DNA of 45,625 bases from Gryganskiella cystojenkinii. Lineage: Eukaryota; Mortierellomycota; Mortierellomycetes; Mortierellales; Mortierellaceae. Position 1 is the first letter of the stretch. Each line of letters opens with the position of its first letter. Both the position numbers and the translations under genes were made by a program. Positions 39,671-45,625 of the stretch are shown here, piece by piece. The notes below the pieces were generated by a model. It was given only the letters and a program-made list of their open reading frames with translations, did no database searches and was not told the origin of the DNA. The stretch spans positions 1 through 45,625 of the forward strand of contig JAAAIG010000129.1 of assembly GCA_015852425.1 (NCBI GenBank). Direction: 5' to 3'.

Positions 39671-41656
39671 ATGCCCTTCCACGAAGAACAAGAATACCCT
39701 CACCTCCGCACATCTTCTTCCTCTTCCTCCATACACTCTGCTTCGTCCCACAAATGTTCCATCGACCCTGCCAGCTGTCCCGGTGGCGTACTCACCTTTG
39801 TCCTCAATTCTGCAGCACAAGCCAAAGAATTCTATGATGATCTCGTCCTTTCCGACCAGAGCTACTTTCGAGAGCTCGACATCACCTTGAATTGGCCCAC
39901 AACCTACCACGATCTCAAGAACCTAAGAGATGCCATCCTCAGAGTGCCCCAGATTCTAAAATTGCGACTCGACTGTAGAAACCAACACGGCCCCGCCATG
40001 GATTTAGTGAATCGAGGCAAGAGAGCCAACCCTCTGGTCCAGATCATGATGCAACATCGCCATCTGGTCTTGGTCGACTTTGTAGGTGTTGAAGGATTCT
40101 TTTCTAGATCGTCGTTAGACAGTTTCGAACCGCCGAAGGAGACCTCAATCCTGACCATGGTCAGCTCGTACAAGGCCAAGAAGAAAGATCGGACTGAAAT
40201 CGAGGAGACAACCACATTACAGACACATCTTCGGGAAGTTCATATCGATGGCAACTTTGACCCAGCCGCGCATACCGACCGAATCAAGACTCTGCTGGCA
40301 CACTCACCAAACATGACCGCCTTAACCCTATCCTGCAAGGATCAGGACTTTTGTTCGACTGTTTATACCATCCGCGATCTTGTTGCCACTTCTCCTTCTC
40401 AGTTCTCTCGTTTCCGCTACCTTGACCTGTCCACGCCATTATTTACAGCCGTTTTTGATAGACACGAACCCAACTCTGCCTTTGCAAAATCTCCCCAGCG
40501 AGAGGATTGGATCAAACCCGGTAGCGACATTTCTCTGACAGTCATTGAGCGATTTGGGCAGGATCTCGAGACAGTGCTGATCGACGACTCTTTTGGGGAT
40601 GAACATGTCGTGGCTCTAGAGAGAACAACAAGGGAGAGACGAAAACTCAAGCTGCTGGAGATGCGTATCGGATTCGCATTGATTGCCAACTCGGCCTTGA
40701 CCGACGTCGGCCAAAAGTGTCTTCTAGCCATGCTTCGGAGACAACCTCAGCCGGTTGACCCAGGAGATTTTTTACTCCAACAGCAGCAACAACAGTTACA
40801 GATGCTCCAAAGTCAAGTCTCGCTTCAAGCACCGGGACGGCTTTTAGTCCCAGGAATGGCCTCACCCGAAAATGGAGAAAGAGCAAGATCAGTGCGGATG
40901 CAGCTACCCACAGAACTCATGTTCGCTATCTCGAACGATCGACTTGACTGGTTCCCATTCCTGGGCGCAGTTCTGGACCGAACGAGCGCCATTCGAGTTG
41001 AATTCCACAGCATGAACAAGTGGATCCCACTTTTGGACCAGACCATCATGTTGCCTGACCCGGCGTCAACTCCGCAGCGGCTGCTCCAACAACAGATCCT
41101 ACCCCATGACCCCAACACAGTCAACAGCCTGAATTCAGAAATGACGAACTTGACCGTGGGCCACAATACCTCGCAAGCCAACAGTAACAACAACGTCGCT
41201 TCGCCTTTGTCCGTCAGGTTTTTGGATCAACCACCACCCGTTCAGACGTATCCGATTCGCGCTTTGGAGATCGAAGGAACCGGCAGCGATCTCAACTCTG
41301 GAACAATTTCGTCCTTGATTCGACTCCTCCTCCTTTGTCCTCGTGTAGAGATCCTAATCCTTTCCTCATTCAAGATCGAATCTCCATCAGATTGGGCGGC
41401 AATCCTGGCCGCCATTAGTGTCACGGATCTGAAGGAGCTGTCCTTTGCTGATACCAATCTCCCCGCTTCACTGCTTGTAGGAGGCATCAGCACAAGTGGA
41501 ACACATGTAAGAGGTTTCTTGGAGCGGTTCACGCCTTTGGAGACCCAACCCCTCAAGATATTGAACCTCGCAAAGATTGCCTTAAACCATCAAGAGGCCG
41601 AGGCCATCAGGAAGCTGGTGCAAGCACGTATTCCTGGTTGCAAGTTAAATGTCTAA
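39671..41656 (+). CDS. Leucine-rich-repeat-like protein
   Basis: 661 residues, single exon, start at 39671 chosen because upstream sequence is a poly-T leader. Irregular LRR-type strands recur: FRELDITLNW, ILKLRLDC, HLREVHIDG, MTALTLSC, FRYLDLST, LKLLEMRIG, IRALEIEGT, VEILILSSF, LKELSFAD and LKILNLAKI. This is the pattern of ribonuclease-inhibitor-like folds, common as a large family in mortierellid fungi. No F-box or kinase domain is visible. A Gln run stands near residue 375 and a Ser-rich N-terminus precedes the fold. It probably serves protein binding; partners unknown. It is convergent with the DDHD gene, 100 bp between stops. Confidence 0.65.
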   Translation: MPFHEEQEYPHLRTSSSSSSIHSASSHKCSIDPASCPGGVLTFVLNSAAQAKEFYDDLVLSDQSYFRELDITLNWPTTYHDLKNLRDAILRVPQILKLRLDCRNQHGPAMDLVNRGKRANPLVQIMMQHRHLVLVDFVGVEGFFSRSSLDSFEPPKETSILTMVSSYKAKKKDRTEIEETTTLQTHLREVHIDGNFDPAAHTDRIKTLLAHSPNMTALTLSCKDQDFCSTVYTIRDLVATSPSQFSRFRYLDLSTPLFTAVFDRHEPNSAFAKSPQREDWIKPGSDISLTVIERFGQDLETVLIDDSFGDEHVVALERTTRERRKLKLLEMRIGFALIANSALTDVGQKCLLAMLRRQPQPVDPGDFLLQQQQQQLQMLQSQVSLQAPGRLLVPGMASPENGERARSVRMQLPTELMFAISNDRLDWFPFLGAVLDRTSAIRVEFHSMNKWIPLLDQTIMLPDPASTPQRLLQQQILPHDPNTVNSLNSEMTNLTVGHNTSQANSNNNVASPLSVRFLDQPPPVQTYPIRALEIEGTGSDLNSGTISSLIRLLLLCPRVEILILSSFKIESPSDWAAILAAISVTDLKELSFADTNLPASLLVGGISTSGTHVRGFLERFTPLETQPLKILNLAKIALNHQEAEAIRKLVQARIPGCKLNV

Positions 41657-41756
41657 ACTAGAACACCGAATAATCAGAAAACTATGATAAACTTCTGGTT
41701 TTTCTTTTGTATCCAGTGGGATTGGTCATATTTCCACTACTGCTTCAGTTCTCTAT

Positions 41757-44700
41757 CTATCGCTTCTCGTCTAGGCGCGGGGATCTATGATGCAATCTTG
41801 GAGGACGTGCTAGCTCAGGGACCTGAACAACAATCTTCGCTCCTTCAGCACTGTCGGTATGCAAGCCAGACCCTGCTTCTGCACTGTTCACGGGCAGAAT
41901 AGTGTCGTTAGGAGCAGACTCTAGGGGTTTCGAGGACGACACTGTCGAGGATGAAGAGATGACATCATGCCGAGAATTACGCTTAAGGCGGTTTGACCCT
42001 CCCGTCCCGCTGCTTCGTCTACGGTTTTTCTCAAGTCCAGAGCCAGTCACTGGGATCGTGGCAGCGCCAGACGATTGATAGGCGCCATTGTCATTGAACC
42101 CCGTGCTGCTCATAAATGGCGAATTCTGGTACAAAGTATTTGAGCTGGAACCCACATCGGCAGCACTTGACACGTCCAAGTCGGAGAATCGATAGCCATA
42201 AAGCTCATCCTCGTATGCCGAGCCATAACCGCGAAGATAGCCGGCAAAGAGGTCTTCATCCCCCGAGGACACCTGCTGTTGCTGCTGTCGGCTAGTTGGA
42301 GTTGAAGATCGATCTGTTCCAGTCGGCTTCGCAAACGAGAATGAGAACGACTTTCCATGGCCAGAACCATCACCCTGGCCTTGATTTTGACGAAACGCTG
42401 CAGCTGCTGCCTTGGCTTTTGCCTCTGCCGCCTCTTTTGCATTCTTGGGTGCTGTGACTGGAGCTGGCATGGCCGGCTTTAGATTCACCACACCGCCACT
42501 TTCTTTGCTTGCTTCGCCGGGAGGTAGGAGCATGTTTTTGAGGATATGATACGCAATATCTCTATAGGATTATGCCATGAACAGAAGTTGACGTTAACAG
42601 AATGCTCACAAAAACAGCTATAGCTCGATTGGATTGAAACCTCGGTGCTGTACCTGTTTCCCCAGTAACGGAAATGACTTCGCATTCCCAACAGGTATTC
42701 GTTTGTATACTGGTCCACTCGAGTCTCCTGGAGGACATGATCTATTCGATAAGGAACCTTGGTAGCACGGCCTCCGACACGGATAGGTGACACTCCGGAA
42801 TCCAAATCTGGCAAATCATTTTCCGATCCCGCCTGAGTTGATTGCTCCGCTGCTAGATCAGAATGGGCCTTGTTTTCCTCGATCTCTTCCTCGTCACTCA
42901 CGGTGACTTTTCTCTTGCCACTGTTGTTGGCACCAGTGTTACCTTTGTCGTTATTTTCCTCTCTTTGATTGACGTGGGCAGTCAAAATACCATCCAGTCC
43001 TCGATCCGATCGGTCATGACCATGCTGCGCTGGATGCGGGTCCAGTGTTGGCGATGATTGCAAAGAGCGCACTATATCTTCCTGCACAACATCTGACTTT
43101 GCGCCTTCTCCCATTGCCCTTTCTTGATCTGTTGGTCCTTTCTCCATACCAAGGAAATACTCCATGTGAAGGGCTGGGATAGCAGCAGCGGTTACTGCCA
43201 CGACTTGGGCGGCAATGGACACCGCCTCAGGAGGAAAGAATGAGCCTGCTTCGTCAGCTTCTTCCTCGACCACCTGATGGGCTGGGTTCGATGAGAACAA
43301 GATTACGGCCGCCGCCGCGTTGTCCCGTTCTTCATCTTCTACTCGACTGCTAATCCGTCGTGGCCCTAGACTCGGCCTTCGCGAGGGACTAGCAATAACC
43401 TCTGATGATCCTGTCGTTGTATTGATTGCTTCGACCTGCAAGTTGGAATGTCCTGTAGAACCCATCGAATGGTCAGGATTAAAAAATGTCGCTTCGGGGA
43501 CGTCTGCATTGCTTTCGTCTGACCGTTTTGATAGAGGAATTTCTCCATGTTCATGGACAGCTCTTGAGTGATCCTTGTTTTCAAATCTTGTGATATTGGA
43601 CTCCAAAGTTGGTGTACTGGTGCTGCTGACGTGTGGACTGGATGAAACGATGGATCCTGAGCCTGGAAGCCACCGTCCGGATTTGAGCGACTGAGTAACG
43701 TGAGAGAGAGTTCCAGAAAGAAGGTTTGTGGCTGTTGCAGCTGCCGCTCCAGCAGCGACTGGTAGCATGGCCGAGGAGGGTCGAGGAAGAGCTGGGATTT
43801 TGGTCTCCCAAAAGGACGAAAGTGTCGAACTGACGGATGGCAGAGAGGGCAGTGTAGGGAGCATGATCCCCGGGAAAAGCTGGGATGCGCCGCCTGTAGT
43901 CGATGTCAACGTAACAGCGGGGATTGCAGCAAAAATTGGTTCAATCAGGGGTTCAATCCGGTATGCTAGTGGGTCGAAAGGATGGAAAAGATTGTGATGG
44001 ATGATGTCGTCTGGTGGATGAAAGGTATCCCAGTCCAAGTTCCTCATTACCATGACGGCGCCTGTCCCGATGCAAGAGAGGAGAGAGAGTCTAGGAGTAA
44101 GTGTCCTATTCAGTGCAATTGCCTCCAGACTTCCATAATCAGCGGATCAATACTCATGAAAAATATGCGTACCAACAGGGGAACCGACAGTGAACAAGAA
44201 GTTGGGCCGGAAATTGAGCTTTGGGATAACAGCTCGGAATTTGGGCTGATCTTGCTTGCGGACTCTTGCCTTTTTCTCTTTCTGTTTTTCTGACTGATCT
44301 GCGGCGGATTTGGTCTTATTATTGTAGTCGTCCTGGCTGGCTGTCGTGTTCTTTCCCGAACCTTCCTGTGAATTGGTGACTTTGGTTGACTGGGTCGCGT
44401 CCTGATATAGGCTTGTTGAAGCGTGGCTCTCTGTTTCTGTGGTTTTCTCCGGCTCATCATCGTCCATGCAGGTCAATATGTCGTACACGGCCACACCTCC
44501 TAGCGACAGCGCATAGATGGAGACTTTGCCATTGAAATCGGGATGTCTGGCCATGAACGTTGTGTAGGCCTCATTCAATTCCTCCACAATCATACGTATA
44601 ATTTCCGATCCAAAGTGACTGTTGAAATCTAAGAGACGACAAACAATATTAGCAGCACGTAGTTGAGCAAGTCGAATGAGTTGGGCACGCGGATCTGCAG

Positions 44701-45444
44701 TTTCTCTAATACTTACAATACAAAATGTCTGCAAAGTAATCATTCATGACAAGACGCACTATCAAGAAAGATGCAGGCTCTTCATTTATGAGTAACTAGG
44801 CGCTCATGCTCCCTCTACTCCTCTACCACTTTGGAAAGCCTGAATACCTTTTGGGACAGTGCGTAAACTTGTAAGAGACATGCGAGGGTCGACCATGCTA
44901 TGGAGTTTGGCGTGCCATTCTATTGGTATGATATGCACGTCTGTCTTGAGTTCGTGGAATTGGCTCTGGAGCACAGTCTTTGTGTTTTCGACCAAATAAC
45001 CGACTAAGATATGAAACGAGACGGTGGTGAGCATGCAGGCTGTCGCCAAGTTGTGCCCACGTGGAAATGACAAAGTGTGACAGAGAAAGCAGATCTGTTG
45101 AACGAGTTACAGCGGTTTATGTGACACTTACCATTGCGCTCGTAGTTCCCAAATTCCTCTAACTGACGACCCATTCCGTGGACCACGAAGATAACGTGGT
45201 GTGCTGTGAAAGAGTTGTCAAACGTAGGACAAATAGTTTTGAGTTTGGGTTGGTGAAACGAGGCAACGATGATCAATCCTTGGCGGTCAGAATATCACTT
45301 ACGGTACTGGTCCGATTTTGTGAGCGTTTTCTTGGTGCTGCTATTGGCGCCTGTGCCACTGGACATGAGGTGATCATTGGAAGGCAATGGAGCAGGCTGT
45401 TCAATTTCTGGAATGTCAAAACCGTCTGGTTTATCATTGGCCAT
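41757..45444 (-). CDS. DDHD-domain phospholipase (PA-PLA1 family)
   Basis: Seven exons: 45303-45444, 45132-45203, 44848-45003, 44717-44758 (42 nt), 44173-44628, 42654-44061 and 41757-42561; introns of 99, 128, 89, 88, 111 and 92 nt; 1026 residues. The N-terminus has HHVIFVVHGMGRQLEEFGNY; the nucleophile region reads YALSLGGVAVYDIL with Ser-179. After a charged insertion, PNFLFTVGSPVGAVMVMRN leads into the DDHD domain: HNLFHPFDPLAYRIEPLIEP, RIDHVLQE, SHFRYWGNRDIAYHIL, which hold the D, D, H and D positions. The family hydrolyses phosphatidic acid and other phospholipids at ER/Golgi membranes. Two unusual points are the ALSLG nucleophile elbow in place of GHSLG and an acidic insertion of about 330 residues inside the DDHD domain. 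A Ser/Gln-rich tail of about 230 residues closes the protein. Confidence 0.92.
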
Positions 45445-45625
45445 GATCCACGCGAAATGACTGGTGAAGGAGAGAGATGGATGAATGTTGAAAAAGAGAA
45501 GGAGAAGGAGGATTGAATTGAAAAAAGATGCCCGAATAAAAGGAGGTGGGTTCACATACGTCATGAATAGGTCAGAACACGCGTGTTTGACGCGCTCTTT
45601 TCTTCCTCTTTTTTTTTTTTTTTTA
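45445..45625 (-). promoter_or_regulatory. 5' flank of the DDHD gene, cut by window edge
   Basis: Contains a 12-bp perfect palindrome AACACGCGTGTT (45576-45587) holding ACGCGT, the core of the yeast MCB cell-cycle element. A poly-T run reaches the window end. Function unproven. Confidence 0.3.

Overview
The window is nuclear DNA from a filamentous fungus, most likely an early-diverging one (inference: Mortierellomycota, e.g. Mortierella/Linnemannia). Reasons: spliced genes with many short introns, mostly 76-140 nt with GTAAGT/GTATGT donors and TAG/CAG acceptors; T- and CT-rich intergenic DNA with many microsatellites; Q/S/P-rich protein tails; and fungal families such as a Num1/Mcp5-type cortical protein beside WD40 and Sel1 repeat proteins. 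The species call rests on general knowledge, not on a search.

Layout. 1-1268: the C-terminal end of a WD40-repeat protein (its start lies outside) and a broken Sel1-repeat gene. 1432-8916: a mitochondria-leaning cluster with a PPR protein (-), the ATP23 peptidase (+), a carboxymuconolactone-decarboxylase-like protein (-) and the Fe-S maturation factor IBA57 (-). 9320-13758: a putative SAS4/PEHE-like chromatin protein (+) and the Arf-like GTPase ARL5 (+). 13884-18013: a large low-complexity protein (-) with a threefold YVRK motif, followed by what looks like a decayed gene (-). 18286-22570: the spliceosomal DEAD-box helicase PRP5/DDX46 (+). 23390-28788: a Num1/Mcp5/ApsA-like coiled-coil and PH-domain protein (-). 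29928-36021: a PEX20-like peroxin (+) and the sterol transporter NPC1/NCR1 (+). 36093-37959: a flavin-containing monooxygenase (-). 38774-39067: a small secreted protein with a chaplin domain (+). 39671-41656: a leucine-rich-repeat-like protein (+). 41757-45444: a DDHD-domain phospholipase (-).

The genes do not form one pathway; most are housekeeping genes (mitochondrial quality control and Fe-S assembly, splicing, Golgi GTPase, sterol export, peroxisomal import, phospholipid turnover). Convergent pairs are tight (71-155 bp), while divergent pairs share promoters from about 0.27 to 1.1 kb. Splice models were built by hand; for each spliced gene the reading phase closes across all junctions to the stop codon.

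The most striking item is the chaplin-domain protein. Chaplins are known chiefly as amyloid surface proteins of Streptomyces aerial hyphae. Here one is encoded in a fungal genome with its own signal peptide, a Lys-Arg processing site, both conserved cysteines and a His/Gly-rich tail. It sits beside a degenerate 17-bp repeat array and a TATA box. Other notable items are an ARL5 gene whose start codon seems to be an isolated exon and which uses a GC-AG intron, exact 126-nt WD40 units, a 19-bp tandem duplication in an intron, and two or three decaying genes.
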